Assembly: GCF_030385785.1 (NCBI RefSeq)
Contig: NZ_JAUEDK010000003.1
Span: 1 to 64,000, forward strand
Source: Crenobacter oryzisoli
GTDB lineage: Bacteria > Pseudomonadota > Gammaproteobacteria > Burkholderiales > Chromobacteriaceae
Length of the DNA: 64,000 bases
Reading direction: 5' to 3'
A program made the translations under genes and the position numbers. Of this stretch, positions 34,314 to 44,486 are shown piece by piece (the first letter of the stretch is position 1; each line of letters begins with the position of its first letter). The notes under the pieces are model-generated. The model had not been told where the DNA came from and made no database searches. It saw nothing but the letters and a program-made list of their open reading frames with translations.

Positions 34314-35024
34314 ATGTCCTACGCCAACACCAAACCGGTTCCCGCCTACGTCCAGATCAAGGACTACGTCCGCAATCAAATCGAGACCGGCGTATGGCCC
34401 ATGGGCAGCCTGATCCCGTCCGAACACGACTTGCTCAAGCAGTTCGGTGTCTCCCGCATGACGGTGAACCGGGCGCTGCGTGAGCTGACCGACGACCAGA
34501 TCCTGCACCGCGTACAGGGCGCCGGCACCTTCGTCGCCTCGCAGAAATACCAGTCCACCCTGGTCGAGATCAAAAGCATTTCCGACGAGATCAAGAGCCG
34601 CGGCGGCCAGCACCACAGCGAGGTGCTGATCCTGGAGCGCACCGGCGATGCCAAGGCACTCGAGGCGCTGGGCCTGCCGCCCGGGGCCGAGGCGTTCCAT
34701 TCGCGCATCGTGCATTTCGAGAACGATGTGCCGATCCAGCTGGAGGACCGCTTCGTCAACCCGCAGCTGTACCCGCACTACCTCGAGCAGGACTTCCGCG
34801 CCATCACCCCGAACGAATACATGACGCTCGAGGCGCCGCTGCAACGGGCCGAATACGTGATCACCGCCCGCATGCCCGATGCAACCGCACGACACCGCCT
34901 GCGCATGGACATCGGCGACCCCTGTCTGGTGCTGCACCGCCGCACCTGGGCGCACGAACAGATCGCGACCGACGTCACGCTGTGGCACCCGAGTTCGCGC
35001 TACCAGTTCTCCGGCAGCTTCTGA
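34314..35024 (+). CDS. hutC: histidine utilization repressor
   Basis: A 236-residue GntR-family repressor of the HutC subfamily. The N-terminal winged helix is IKDYVRNQIETGVWPMGSLIPSE followed by FGVSRMTVNRALREL. The C-terminal UTRA domain (about 85-230) binds the inducer urocanate in known members (blocks HSRIVHFENDVPIQLEDRFVNP and PCLVLHRRTWAHEQIATDVTLWHP). It lies directly upstream of hutU in the same direction, with operators on both sides. It controls the hut operon and probably the transporter and AstE-like genes. Confidence 0.94.
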   Translation: MSYANTKPVPAYVQIKDYVRNQIETGVWPMGSLIPSEHDLLKQFGVSRMTVNRALRELTDDQILHRVQGAGTFVASQKYQSTLVEIKSISDEIKSRGGQHHSEVLILERTGDAKALEALGLPPGAEAFHSRIVHFENDVPIQLEDRFVNPQLYPHYLEQDFRAITPNEYMTLEAPLQRAEYVITARMPDATARHRLRMDIGDPCLVLHRRTWAHEQIATDVTLWHPSSRYQFSGSF

Positions 35025-35063
35025 TCAGGCGGCCCGGCGACGCTGCCGGTGCCACCTCACTGT

Positions 35064-35073
35064 TGTATATACT
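35064..35073. promoter_or_regulatory. HutC operator 5
   Basis: TGTATATACT, 9 of 10 matches, just after hutC in the 492-base region 35025-35516, which otherwise holds only further operators and the hutU promoter. Confidence 0.5.
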
Positions 35074-35323
35074 TTGATCACACCAACCAGGCGGGCGATC
35101 CGGCAGCTCTTGCCACGCCGATCGTCGCACTGAACCGCCTGAATCTCCCCCTGCTTCCCTGTCCGAAAACCGCACGACAAAGCCTGAAAAACGGCCGATA
35201 ATCAAGTCACTAGCCATTACCTCCACTGGCATTCCCTGACAACCGACCAGGCCCCAGCGCCTCGACACCAGCACCGCTCATCAATCCAGCCCGGTAAGCC
35301 GCGAAAAAATTTATCGACAGTAC

Positions 35324-35352
35324 TTGTATATACAAACATTGTGCGCTACAGT
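35324..35352 (+). promoter_or_regulatory. likely hutU promoter
   Basis: TTGTAT (35324-35329), a 17-base spacer, then TACAGT (35347-35352). The -35 overlaps the best HutC operator, so repressor binding would block polymerase. Confidence 0.5.
35325..35334. promoter_or_regulatory. HutC operator 6 (hutU promoter)
   Basis: TGTATATACA within CTTGTATATACAAAC, the strongest match in the window. Confidence 0.72.
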
Positions 35353-35362
35353 TTGATCACGT

Positions 35363-35372
35363 TGTATAGACA
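35363..35372. promoter_or_regulatory. HutC operator 7 (hutU leader)
   Basis: TGTATAGACA, 9 of 10 matches, 38 bases downstream of operator 6 and identical to the complement of operator 3. Confidence 0.6.
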
Positions 35373-35516
35373 TGGCTGCGTTACATCGCATTAGACGCCG
35401 CAGGCTGTGCCATCCGCCAAGACAGCTGGCCAGGGACTGGCCTCTCAGGCGGCCAGACAACCCGGCAACCCAATTTGACAAGCACCAGCAAGGTGTCGAA
35501 CCCAGGAGAGACTCGA

Positions 35517-37220
35517 ATGAACTCGTCGCACAACACCGATCCGCGCCTCGACCCGACCCGCGTCATCCGCGCCCCGCACGGCAGCGAACTGACCTGCAAG
35601 AACTGGCTGACCGAAGCCGCCTACCGCATGATCCAGAACAACCTGGACCCGGACGTCGCCGAGAATCCGCAGCACCTGGTGGTGTACGGTGGCATCGGCC
35701 GCGCCGCACGCGACTGGGCCTGCTACGACCAGATCCTCGAGTCGCTGAAGAACCTGGAAAACGACGAATCGCTGCTGATCCAGTCGGGCAAGCCGGTTGG
35801 CGTGTTCAAGACCCACCCGGACGCACCACGCGTGCTGCTGGCCAACTCCAACCTGGTGCCGAAGTGGGCCAACTGGGAAAAATTCAACGAGCTGGACCGT
35901 GCCGGCCTGTTCATGTACGGCCAGATGACCGCCGGTAGCTGGATCTACATCGGTAGCCAGGGCATCGTGCAGGGCACCTTCGAGACCTTCGCCGAAGCCG
36001 GCCGCCAGCACTACAACGGCGACCTGGCCGGCCGCTGGATCCTGACCGCCGGTCTCGGCGGCATGGGCGGCGCGCAGCCGCTGGCCGCCACCCTGGCCGG
36101 TGCTGTGTCGCTGAACATCGAATGCCAGCAGTCGAGCATCGACTTCCGCCTGCGCACCCGCTACCTCGACAAGCAGGCTCGCGACATCGACGAGGCGCTG
36201 GAACTGGTGCGCTACCACACCGAACGCAAGGAAGCGGTATCGATCGGCCTCTTGGGCAACGCCGCCGACATCCTGCCGGAACTGGTGAAGCGCGCCCGCG
36301 CCGGTGGCATCAAGCCGGACCTCGTGACCGACCAGACCTCGGCACACGACCTGGTGAACGGCTACCTGCCGACCGGCTGGAGCGTGGAAGACTGGCGCGC
36401 CGCGCAGCGCGACCCGGCGCAGCACGCCCGCCTGACCGAAGAAGCCGCCCGCTCCTGCGCGGTGCACGTACAGGCGATGCTGGACTTCCAGTCCATGGGC
36501 ATCCCGACTGTCGACTACGGCAACAACATCCGCCAGGTCGCGCTCGACCAGGGCGTGAAGAACGCCTTCGACTTCCCGGGCTTCGTGCCGGCGTACATCC
36601 GCCCGCAGTTCTGCGAAGGCCGTGGCCCGTTCCGCTGGGTGGCGCTGTCCGGCGATCCGGAAGACATCTACAAGACCGACGCCAAGATCAAGGAACTGTT
36701 CCCGCAGCACAAGATGGTGCACCGCTGGCTCGACATGGCGCGTGAACGCATCGCCTTCCAGGGCCTGCCGGCGCGGATCTGCTGGCTGGGTCTGGGTGAG
36801 CGTCACCTCGCTGGCCTCGCGTTCAACGAGATGGTGCGCAACGGCGAATTGAAGGCTCCGATCGTGATTGGCCGCGACCACCTCGACACCGGCTCGGTAG
36901 CAAGCCCGAACCGCGAAACCGAAGCAATGCGCGACGGCACCGACGCCGTGTCCGACTGGCCGCTGTTGAACGCCCTGCTGAACACCGCAGGCGGCGCGAC
37001 CTGGGTATCGCTGCACCACGGCGGTGGCGTGGGCATGGGCTACAGCCAGCACTCCGGCATGGTGATCGTTGCCGACGGTAGCGAAGAAGCCGAGAAACGT
37101 CTGGCCCGCGTACTGGTGAACGACTGCGGCAGCGGCGTAATGCGCCACGCCGACGCCGGCTACGAAACCGCGATTGCTTGCGCTAAGCGTTTCGGCCTGA
37201 AACTGCCGATGATTAAATAA
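35517..37220 (+). CDS. hutU: urocanate hydratase
   Basis: A 567-residue NAD+-dependent urocanase, step two of histidine degradation (urocanate to imidazolonepropionate). The start at 35517 is chosen for AGGAGAG 6 bases upstream and the family N-terminus [13 protein letters not shown]. Signature blocks are [44 protein letters not shown] (NAD site) and [12 protein letters not shown]. The protein is full length. It is the first gene of hutUHGDI. Confidence 0.96.
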   Translation: MNSSHNTDPRLDPTRVIRAPHGSELTCKNWLTEAAYRMIQNNLDPDVAENPQHLVVYGGIGRAARDWACYDQILESLKNLENDESLLIQSGKPVGVFKTHPDAPRVLLANSNLVPKWANWEKFNELDRAGLFMYGQMTAGSWIYIGSQGIVQGTFETFAEAGRQHYNGDLAGRWILTAGLGGMGGAQPLAATLAGAVSLNIECQQSSIDFRLRTRYLDKQARDIDEALELVRYHTERKEAVSIGLLGNAADILPELVKRARAGGIKPDLVTDQTSAHDLVNGYLPTGWSVEDWRAAQRDPAQHARLTEEAARSCAVHVQAMLDFQSMGIPTVDYGNNIRQVALDQGVKNAFDFPGFVPAYIRPQFCEGRGPFRWVALSGDPEDIYKTDAKIKELFPQHKMVHRWLDMARERIAFQGLPARICWLGLGERHLAGLAFNEMVRNGELKAPIVIGRDHLDTGSVASPNRETEAMRDGTDAVSDWPLLNALLNTAGGATWVSLHHGGGVGMGYSQHSGMVIVADGSEEAEKRLARVLVNDCGSGVMRHADAGYETAIACAKRFGLKLPMIK

Positions 37221-37332
37221 GCGTCGCTATCCGCGACCCTGTAGCGCCCTCGCCTCTGGCGGGGGCCGCCCGAAATATCGAACCCGTGACGACTACCCCG
37301 CCACCCGTTCATTTCGCTTAAAGAGACAGATT

Positions 37333-38883
37333 ATGAGCAAGACCCTGACCCTCCGTCCCGGCCAACTGAGCCTCGCCGAACTGCGCCAGCTGTGGCAGAA
37401 CCCGACCACCCTCGTGCTGCCGGCCGAGGCCTACCCGGCAATGGCCGCTTCGGCCGCCGTCGTAAGCCGCATCGCCGACAAGGGTGACGCCGCCTACGGC
37501 ATCAACACCGGCTTCGGCAAGCTGGCCCTCACCCGCATCCCGGACGAGCAGCTCGAACTGTTGCAGCGCAACCTGATCATGTCGCACTCGGTCGGCGTGG
37601 GCGAATCGCTGAGCCCGGCGGTGACCCGCCTGGTGATGGCACTGAAGATCGGCAGCCTGGCTCGCGGCTTCTCCGGCGTGCGCGCCGTGGTCGTCGACAC
37701 GCTGCTGGCAGTGTTCAACGCCGGCATCCTGCCGCACATCCCGGCCAAGGGTTCGGTGGGCGCTTCCGGCGACCTGGCCCCGCTGTCGCACATGACGCTG
37801 ACGCTGATGGGCGAAGGCGATGCCTACCTCGACGGCCGCCGCATGCCGGCACGCGAGGCGCTGGAACAAGCCGGCATCACCCCGCTGCGCCTGGCGTCGA
37901 AGGAAGGCCTGGCGCTGATCAACGGCACCCAGGTGTCGACCGCACTGGCGCTGAACGGCCTGTTCATGGCCGAACGCGTGTTCAAGGCAGGTGTGGTCAC
38001 CGGCGCACTGTCGGTGGACGCCGCCAAGGGCAGCGATGCACCGTTCGACCCGCGCATCCACGCCGTACGCGGCCAGCCGGGCCAGATTGCCCTGGCCGGC
38101 GTGTACCGCGAGCTGCTGACCGGCAGCGCGATCCGCCAGTCGCACCGCGAAAACGACAACCGCGTGCAGGACCCGTACAGCCTGCGCTGCCAGCCGCAGG
38201 TGATGGGCGCCTGCCACGACCTGATCCGCCAGGCCGCGCGCACCCTCTTGACCGAAGCCAACGCCGTCACCGACAACCCGCTGGTATTCCCGGGCGAGAA
38301 CGGCGAGCCGGACGCAGTGCTGTCCGGTGGTAACTTCCACGCCGAGCCGGTGGCCTTCGCCGCCGACACGCTGGCGCTGGCGGTCTCCGAGATCGGTGCG
38401 CTGTCCGAGCGCCGCATCGCGCTGTTGATCGACTCCACCCTGTCCGGCCTGCCGCCGTTCCTGGTGAAGGAACCGGGTCTGAACTCCGGCTTCATGATCG
38501 CCCACGTTACCGCCGCCGCACTGGCGTCGGAGAACAAGTCACTGGCGCACCCGGCCAGCGTCGACAGCCTGCCGACCTCGGCCAACCAGGAAGACCACGT
38601 CAGCATGGCGACCTTCGCCGGCCGTCGCCTGGCTGAGATGGCCGAGAACACCGCCACTATCGTCGGCATCGAGCTGTTAGCCGCCGCCCAGGGCGTGGAC
38701 TTCCACCAGCCGCTGGCGACCTCGCCGCGTCTGGCCAAGCTACACCAGCAGCTGCGCGCCAAGGTGCCGTTCTACGACCGCGACCGCCTGTTCGCACCGG
38801 AAATCGACGCGGCGACCGCGCTGGTGCGCCAGGGTGAACTGGCCAGCGCCCAGAGCGACCTGCTCGACGCGCTGTTCGACTAA
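37333..38883 (+). CDS. hutH: histidine ammonia-lyase
   Basis: A 516-residue histidase, step one of the pathway (histidine to urocanate and ammonia). The catalytic MIO group forms from A144-S145-G146 in [14 protein letters not shown]. The substrate-site stretches [11 protein letters not shown] and [15 protein letters not shown] are conserved. It follows hutU after 112 bases containing a small GC hairpin (GCCCTCGCC/GGCGGGGGC). Confidence 0.96.
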   Translation: MSKTLTLRPGQLSLAELRQLWQNPTTLVLPAEAYPAMAASAAVVSRIADKGDAAYGINTGFGKLALTRIPDEQLELLQRNLIMSHSVGVGESLSPAVTRLVMALKIGSLARGFSGVRAVVVDTLLAVFNAGILPHIPAKGSVGASGDLAPLSHMTLTLMGEGDAYLDGRRMPAREALEQAGITPLRLASKEGLALINGTQVSTALALNGLFMAERVFKAGVVTGALSVDAAKGSDAPFDPRIHAVRGQPGQIALAGVYRELLTGSAIRQSHRENDNRVQDPYSLRCQPQVMGACHDLIRQAARTLLTEANAVTDNPLVFPGENGEPDAVLSGGNFHAEPVAFAADTLALAVSEIGALSERRIALLIDSTLSGLPPFLVKEPGLNSGFMIAHVTAAALASENKSLAHPASVDSLPTSANQEDHVSMATFAGRRLAEMAENTATIVGIELLAAAQGVDFHQPLATSPRLAKLHQQLRAKVPFYDRDRLFAPEIDAATALVRQGELASAQSDLLDALFD

Positions 38884-38895
38884 GCGGAGGCGACG

Positions 38896-39861
38896 ATGGG
38901 TCAAGCTACCCTGCAAGGCTGGCAAGGCCGCATCGACGCCGAGGAAGGCGAGCTGGGCCGTCGCTGGCACCAGCTCGCCGCCGCCGCGCCGGCTTCGGGT
39001 CCTCTGGACGGCGTGACGCTGGTCGGCTTCGCCTGCGATGCCGGCGTGGCGCGCAACCATGGCCGCATCGGTGCTGCCGAGGGCCCGGCCGCGCTGCGCG
39101 CCCTGCTCGGCAACACCCCGGTGCGCCACGTCCAGAAGCTGTGGGACGCCGGCGATGTGCGCTGCGACGGTGATGCGCTGGAGCCGGCCCAGGCCGAGCT
39201 GTCCGAGCGTCTTGCCGACCTGCTCGGCCGCGGCACCTTTCCGATCACGCTCGGCGGTGGTCACGAGATCGCCTACGGTTCGTTCGGCGGGCTGGCACGT
39301 CATCTGGCAGCGCAAGGTGGATCGGCGCCACGCATCGGCGTGGTGAACTTCGACGCGCACTTCGACCTGCGCCTGGCCGAACGCGCGAGCTCCGGCACAC
39401 CGTTCCGGCAGATCGCCGAGGACTGCGCAGAGCGCGGCTGGCCGTTCCACTACGCCTGCCTCGGCGTCAGCGATTACGCCAACACTCGCGCGCTGTTCGA
39501 GCGCGCCGAGCAACTGGGCGTGTGCTGGCGGCGCGACGAGGAAATGGGCATCGACCGCTTGGCCGAATCGCGCGCCCAGCTCGAGCAATTTCTGGCCGGT
39601 GTCGACCATGTGTACCTGACCGTCTGCCTCGATGTGCTGCCGGCCGCGGTTGCGCCGGGCGTCAGCGCGCCGGCCGCGCACGGCGTGGCACTGGAGGTGG
39701 TCGAAGCGCTGATCGACACGGTGCTGTCGTCGGGTAAATTGCGGCTCGCCGATGTCGCCGAGCTCAACCCGCGCCTCGACATCGACTCGCATACCGCCCG
39801 CGTCGCCGCGCGGCTGATCGCGCGCGTCGCCGATGCGATCGCCGAGCAACAAGGGGGCTGA
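38896..39861 (+). CDS. hutG: formimidoylglutamase
   Basis: A 321-residue arginase/agmatinase-fold hydrolase that splits N-formimidoyl-glutamate to glutamate and formamide. Manganese ligands appear in GGGHEIAYG, NFDAHFDLR and CLDVLPAAVAPGVSAPA, the last being the HutG version of the family motif. Its presence means the pathway ends in one step and does not need HutF plus an N-formylglutamate amidohydrolase. Confidence 0.93.
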   Translation: MGQATLQGWQGRIDAEEGELGRRWHQLAAAAPASGPLDGVTLVGFACDAGVARNHGRIGAAEGPAALRALLGNTPVRHVQKLWDAGDVRCDGDALEPAQAELSERLADLLGRGTFPITLGGGHEIAYGSFGGLARHLAAQGGSAPRIGVVNFDAHFDLRLAERASSGTPFRQIAEDCAERGWPFHYACLGVSDYANTRALFERAEQLGVCWRRDEEMGIDRLAESRAQLEQFLAGVDHVYLTVCLDVLPAAVAPGVSAPAAHGVALEVVEALIDTVLSSGKLRLADVAELNPRLDIDSHTARVAARLIARVADAIAEQQGG

Positions 39862-40464
39862 ATGCAGAGCCTCTGTCCTGCCGACTACCGTCAGCAACCA
39901 TGGAAGAACGGCGCCGGTACCACCGTCGAGCTCGCGGTGTTCCCGGCCGATGCCGGCCTCGATAGCTTCGACTGGCGCATCAGCCGTGCTCGTGTCGGTG
40001 CTGCTGGACCGTTCTCGGCGTTTCCCGGCATTGACCGCAGCCTCGCGCTGCTGAGTGGCGCCGGGCTGCGCCTGACCGGCGACGGCTTTGTCCCGCTCAC
40101 GCTCAAGGCCGACGGCAGCGTCTGGCGCTTCACCGGCGAAACGCCGGTCGCCGCCGAGCTGATCAATGACGACGCGGTCGAGGACTTCAACGTGATGACG
40201 CGGCGCGGCCGTTTCGCGCACCGCGTCGCCCATCACGCGCTGGCGGCCGGCGAGACGCTGCCGCTCGCCAGTGATGGCGATGCAATCCGCTTCGTGCACT
40301 GCTTCGCTGGTCGACTGAACATCGACAACGAAGTGCTCGCCGCGGCCGAGAGCCTGCTGCTGGCACCGACCGACGGCATGGTCTCGCTGCAGGCCGAAGC
40401 GGACTGCCGGCTGTTCATCGTTATCTTGATTGCGCAGGGGATTGCGCAAGGAGACCTTGCATGA
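39862..40464 (+). CDS. hutD: HutD family protein
   Basis: A 200-residue cupin-like HutD protein. Typical blocks are [21 protein letters not shown] (N-terminus), DWRISRARV and [13 protein letters not shown]. HutD is not an enzyme of the pathway; in Pseudomonas it is proposed to limit over-induction of hut by binding a pathway metabolite. The ATG directly follows the hutG stop, and its end overlaps hutI by four bases. Confidence 0.92.
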   Translation: MQSLCPADYRQQPWKNGAGTTVELAVFPADAGLDSFDWRISRARVGAAGPFSAFPGIDRSLALLSGAGLRLTGDGFVPLTLKADGSVWRFTGETPVAAELINDDAVEDFNVMTRRGRFAHRVAHHALAAGETLPLASDGDAIRFVHCFAGRLNIDNEVLAAAESLLLAPTDGMVSLQAEADCRLFIVILIAQGIAQGDLA

Positions 40465-41702
40465 GCATTTCTTCATCCGGCCCGCGTTGGGACGCGCTGT
40501 GGCGCAATGTGCACTTGGCAACGCTGGCCGAACACGACGGCTACGGCGAGATCCGTGCCGCCGCTATCGCGGTTAAGGATGGCCGCATCGCTTGGCTCGG
40601 TGAAGAGACCGACCTGCCAGCCGGCGCGTCGGCCGATGTCGAGCACGACGGCGGTGGCGCCTGGCTGACCCCGGGCCTGATCGACTGCCACAGCCACATC
40701 GTCTACGCCGGCAACCGCAGCGATGAATTCGAGGACCGTCTGAACGGCGTGCCGTACGAAGCAATCGCCCAGCGCGGCGGCGGCATCCTGTCGACCGTGC
40801 GCGCCACGCGCGCCGCCGACGAGGAGCAGCTGTTCGCCGCCAGCCGCACGCGTGTCGATGCGATGCTGGCCGAAGGCGTGACGACGCTGGAGATCAAGTC
40901 CGGCTACGGTCTGACGCTGGACAGCGAGCGGCGCATGCTGACGGTAGCGCGCAACATCGGCGAACGCCTGCCGGTGCGGGTGCGCACCAGCTTCCTCGGC
41001 GCGCACGCCTTGCCGCCCGAGTTTGCGGGCCGCGCCGACGACTACGTGACTGCGTTGGCAGACCACTGGCTGCCGACGCTGGCGGCAGAGGGGCTGGTCG
41101 ATGCGGTCGACGCGTTCTGTGAAAAGATCGCGTTCTCTCCAGCGCAGACCTCGCGGCTGTTCGACGTGGCGCACCAGCTCGGCCTGCCGGTGAAGCTGCA
41201 CGCCGAGCAGCTGTCCGACCAGGGCGGCGCGGCGCTGGTCGCGGGCTTCAAGGGCCTTTCAGCCGACCACCTGGAATACCTGTCCGACTCGGGCATCGCC
41301 GCGATGCGCGAAGCCGGCACGGTGGCGGTGCTCTTGCCCGGCGCGTTCTACTTCCTGCGCGAAACCAAGCTGCCGCCGATCGCCCAGCTTCGCGATGCCG
41401 GCGTGCCGATCGCGCTGGCGACCGACAGCAACCCGGGCACCTCGCCGCTGACCTCGCCGCTCTTGACGATGAACATGGCGTGCACGCTGTTCCGCCTGAC
41501 GCCGCAGGAGGCGCTGGCCGGCTTCACCCGCCACGCCGCCACGGCGCTGGGGCTGGGCGGCGAGCTCGGCACACTGGAAGTGGGCAAGATCGCCGACTTC
41601 GCGTTGTGGGACATCGACCGACCAGCCGACCTCGCCTACACGATGGGCCTGAACCCCTGTCGTCAGGTGGTCAACGCCGGTATCGCCCGCGCACCGCATT
41701 AA
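40461..41702 (+). CDS. hutI: imidazolonepropionase
   Basis: A 413-residue amidohydrolase, step three (imidazolonepropionate to N-formimidoyl-glutamate). Metal ligands are HSH in [11 protein letters not shown], His in LHAEQLSD and Asp in [10 protein letters not shown]. It overlaps hutD at ATGA and is the last gene of the operon, with a strong terminator following. Confidence 0.95.
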   Translation: MSISSSGPRWDALWRNVHLATLAEHDGYGEIRAAAIAVKDGRIAWLGEETDLPAGASADVEHDGGGAWLTPGLIDCHSHIVYAGNRSDEFEDRLNGVPYEAIAQRGGGILSTVRATRAADEEQLFAASRTRVDAMLAEGVTTLEIKSGYGLTLDSERRMLTVARNIGERLPVRVRTSFLGAHALPPEFAGRADDYVTALADHWLPTLAAEGLVDAVDAFCEKIAFSPAQTSRLFDVAHQLGLPVKLHAEQLSDQGGAALVAGFKGLSADHLEYLSDSGIAAMREAGTVAVLLPGAFYFLRETKLPPIAQLRDAGVPIALATDSNPGTSPLTSPLLTMNMACTLFRLTPQEALAGFTRHAATALGLGGELGTLEVGKIADFALWDIDRPADLAYTMGLNPCRQVVNAGIARAPH

Positions 41703-41725
41703 TTTTCTCCTTCATGCTTTGTGTT

Positions 41726-41760
41726 CCCCGCCTTGGTTTGCTCCTGGGCGGGGCTTTTTT
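41726..41760 (+). terminator. rho-independent terminator of the hut operon
   Basis: CCCCGCC (41726-41732) pairs with GGCGGGG (41747-41753), followed by C and seven T residues. The rest of the gap to 42040 shows no gene. Confidence 0.88.
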
Positions 41761-42040
41761 TGTGCCAGTTCTGCCCTTTCCGGGTTGTCACTCCGTCTTG
41801 CCGCACCGCCTGTACCGTCACACCAGACAGGCATGCCAGGCCAACGCCTGGACACTTGCCGGGTCTGTCACGTCGGCGCCGCCCCAAAACCACCCGCCGA
41901 TTTGGATCGGGCCACTCCTCCGCCTAATATCGTCAGGATGGCCGCCGTCGCTCTTGCTGATCGACCGGCCCGCCCCGATATCGTCTGACAAGCCGGCCCC
42001 GAGCCGGCGCTTTGTTCGGTCAACCTTTAAGGAGTCCACC

Positions 42041-42739
42041 TTGAATTCTCGCTGGATCGACATCACCACCGCCCAGGGCGAAACCTTCTCCGGCTATCTG
42101 TCGCTGCCGCCGGCCGGCAAGGGCCCGGGCATCGTGCTGGTACAGGAAATCTGGGGCGTTAACGAACACATCCGCGCCGTTGCCGACCAGTACGCGCTGG
42201 CAGGCTACGTGGTGCTGGCTCCGGACGTGTTCTGGCGTCTGGAACCGCGCGTCGACCTGAACTACGACGAGGCCGGTACCGCCAAAGCATTCGAGCTTTA
42301 CCAGAAGGTCGACACGGCGCAAGCCGCCGCCGACGTCGCCAGCGCACTGACCACGTTGCGTGGTCTGCCGGAGGTGACCGGTAAGGTCGCGACCTTGGGC
42401 TTCTGCCTGGGCGGCCAGCTCGCCTACCGCGCCGCGGCGATCGGCCAGCCGGATGCGGCAGTCGCCTATTACGGCGGCGGCATCAACCAGCACCTCGACG
42501 TAGCCGACAAGGTCACCCAGCCGATCCTGTTCCACTACGCCGAGCAGGACGGCCACATCCCGCAAAGCGCGGTGGCCGAGGTGAAGGCGCGCTTCGCCGG
42601 CAAACCGAACGCCAACTTCTTCGACTACCCTGCCGTCGACCACGGCTTCAACTGCTGGGGCCGCACCGCGGTCTACAATCAGCGCGCCGCCGCACTGGCG
42701 CTGGGCCGCACGCTCGAGTTCCTGTCGCAGCATCTGTAA
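42041..42739 (+). CDS. dienelactone hydrolase family protein
   Basis: A 232-residue alpha/beta hydrolase. Counting from a TTG start at 42041 (AAGGAG 7 bases upstream), the triad is C122 in GFCLGGQ, D170 in EQDGHIP and H201 in DHGF, with E36 in QEIWGVN as in dienelactone hydrolase. The DLH family is broad and no other aromatic-degradation genes are nearby, so the substrate is open. The longer frame upstream of the TTG runs through the hut terminator and is not family-like. Confidence 0.88.
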   Translation: MNSRWIDITTAQGETFSGYLSLPPAGKGPGIVLVQEIWGVNEHIRAVADQYALAGYVVLAPDVFWRLEPRVDLNYDEAGTAKAFELYQKVDTAQAAADVASALTTLRGLPEVTGKVATLGFCLGGQLAYRAAAIGQPDAAVAYYGGGINQHLDVADKVTQPILFHYAEQDGHIPQSAVAEVKARFAGKPNANFFDYPAVDHGFNCWGRTAVYNQRAAALALGRTLEFLSQHL

Positions 42740-42753
42740 GCCGCTAGCGCGGT

Positions 42754-42790
42754 AAAAACAACGCCGCCGCCTTTTGGGCGGCGGCGTTGT
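42754..42790 (-). terminator. rho-independent terminator of the XRE-PAS gene
   Basis: ACAACGCCGCCGCC (42758-42771) and GGCGGCGGCGTTGT (42777-42790) form a 14-bp perfect stem. On the minus strand TTTTTA follows, so it serves mainly the minus-strand gene and may also stop the convergent hydrolase transcript. Confidence 0.8.
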
Positions 42791-42819
42791 CGTATCCACA
42801 TGGCCGAGCTGGGTTCGGA

Positions 42820-44184
42820 CTAGCCATCCAGCCGGCTCACCCCTCCCAGCCATACCCCACCCTCACGCGGGTGGCGCGCGGCGAACAACCTCAACGTCAC
42901 ACCATTCTGGCGACGCCCCACGCCGTCGAAGCGTACATCGCGCAATGCGGCCTCCAGCCATTCGGCACTCTCCGCCGACCACAGCCGCCACCACTGCGCC
43001 TGGCCGAGTTCACCGGCTCGTTCCTGGTCGATCAGCAGCCCCATCGCGACCGCATCGGCCGTCACGCGGCCGCTTGCGGTATCGAAGCGCCAGCGGCCGA
43101 TACCCGCCGCGTCGAACAGCAGCTCGGCTTCGCCGGCCGCCTGCTCCAAGGCCGCCATCCTGGTGTGCTGTGCTGTGATGTCGTCGATCACGGTGACGAG
43201 GTGCTCCGGCTCGCCGTTGTCGGGGTTGCGCTGCAGCGAGGTCTTCACGTTTACCCAGATCACGCTGCCGTCCTTGCGGCGAAAGCGCTTTTCCAGCGAG
43301 TACATCGAGATCTCGCCGACCAGCAGGCGGTCGAGTTGGACCAGGTTGTCGGCCAGATCGTCCTCCAGCGTCAGTGACTGGAAGGTCAAAGTAGACAGCT
43401 CTTCGGCCGTGTAGCCGAGCAGCTCGCACAGCGTCTGGTTGGCCTTTAGCCAGCGGCCGTCTAGCCCGATGTAGGCGATGCCACCCGAAGCGTTTTCGAA
43501 GATCGCCCGAAAACGCGCCTCGCTCCTGCGCAACGCCTCCTCAGCGGTCTTGCGCGCCGTGTTGTCCATGCTGATGCCGACCATCTTGACGATGCGTCCG
43601 TCAGCATCGCGGATCGGTGTCGCCCGCGATGCGATCCAGCGCGTCTCGCCGGCCGGATCAACGATGCGAAAGTCAATCTCATGCGGCTCGCCGCTGGCGA
43701 TCGAATGCTCGTATACCCCACGCATCATCGCCGCATCGGCGTCCGGCACATGCGGCCAGAAATCCTCGTTGCGGCCTATCGGCCAGCCGTACACCGCTTC
43801 AACGTTGGTCGAATAGGTGACCGCGTCGGTGATCAGATTCCACTCCCAGGTGACGATGCGCGCGTTCTCCTGTGCGAGCTTCATCCGCGCCTCGTTCTCC
43901 ATGATCTCGGCGGTGTAGCGGCGGCGCACATCGGTCATCGGCAGCTCGACCGGCTCGGCGTTGGCCAGATCGCGCTGTGCCTCCTCGCCGTAACGCAGCC
44001 AGATCCAGTTGACGTTCAGGAATGCCGCCAGCCGGCGCAGATTGTCGTAGTCGATCTCGCCGCCGCGGGTCCACTTGTGCACCGCCGGGCGCGACACGCC
44101 TAGCGCCGTCGCCACTGCCTGCAGCGTCAGTTTCTTGTGTTCGAGCAGTTCTTTCAGGCGGAAGGCGAAGCTGTTTTCGGTCAT
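42820..44184 (-). CDS. XRE-type DNA-binding protein with PAS sensor domains
   Basis: A 454-residue one-component regulator. An N-terminal Cro/CI helix-turn-helix (about 5-60, LQAVATALGVSRPAVHKWTRGGEIDYDNL) is joined by a short helix to a PAS/PAC domain (about 100-210, WEWNLITDAVTYSTNVEAVYGW), a second one (about 220-345, FRAIFENASGGIAYIGLDGRWLK, ending VTVIDDITAQH) and a degenerate third (about 355-450). There is no kinase, GGDEF or AAA+ output, so the HTH is the only output visible, an uncommon architecture. It is divergent from the MACPF gene with a 302-base AT-rich region between. Confidence 0.85.
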   Translation of the reverse strand: MTENSFAFRLKELLEHKKLTLQAVATALGVSRPAVHKWTRGGEIDYDNLRRLAAFLNVNWIWLRYGEEAQRDLANAEPVELPMTDVRRRYTAEIMENEARMKLAQENARIVTWEWNLITDAVTYSTNVEAVYGWPIGRNEDFWPHVPDADAAMMRGVYEHSIASGEPHEIDFRIVDPAGETRWIASRATPIRDADGRIVKMVGISMDNTARKTAEEALRRSEARFRAIFENASGGIAYIGLDGRWLKANQTLCELLGYTAEELSTLTFQSLTLEDDLADNLVQLDRLLVGEISMYSLEKRFRRKDGSVIWVNVKTSLQRNPDNGEPEHLVTVIDDITAQHTRMAALEQAAGEAELLFDAAGIGRWRFDTASGRVTADAVAMGLLIDQERAGELGQAQWWRLWSAESAEWLEAALRDVRFDGVGRRQNGVTLRLFAARHPREGGVWLGGVSRLDG

Positions 44185-44356
44185 GAATCAATCGGCATGG
44201 GTTAGCGAAATGGTGCGGCGTAAGGTACACCCGGCCCGGGGCGTCGTCACCTGCCCTGCTGCGCCGGACCTGTGGCCAAAGCCGCTCCCAGATGGTTTCC
44301 GGAAGCGGCGTCCCCTTTAAACGCATTGTGAATATTCAAATTACATAAAAATTTTC

Positions 44357-44384
44357 TTGTAATAAATTGCATCCGTCCTAGCAT
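44357..44384 (+). promoter_or_regulatory. possible promoter of the MACPF gene
   Basis: TTGTAA, 16 bases, TAGCAT inside an unusually AT-rich stretch (44328-44372), about 100 bases before the MACPF start. The intergenic region 44185-44486 otherwise shows no gene. Confidence 0.35.
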
Positions 44385-44486
44385 GGCTTGTGGACAGATC
44401 ACTCTGACCGCAGCAGCAAATGCCTCACCTAGTCAATTTGTCGTTTAAAGATAGCTTCAACCGTCAATTGAAAGAGGAATTGCCCC

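Noticed and set aside
42041-42739. Dienelactone hydrolase as evidence of a chlorocatechol pathway
   Set aside because: No ring-cleavage dioxygenase or cycloisomerase gene is present; the family is broad and often acts elsewhere.
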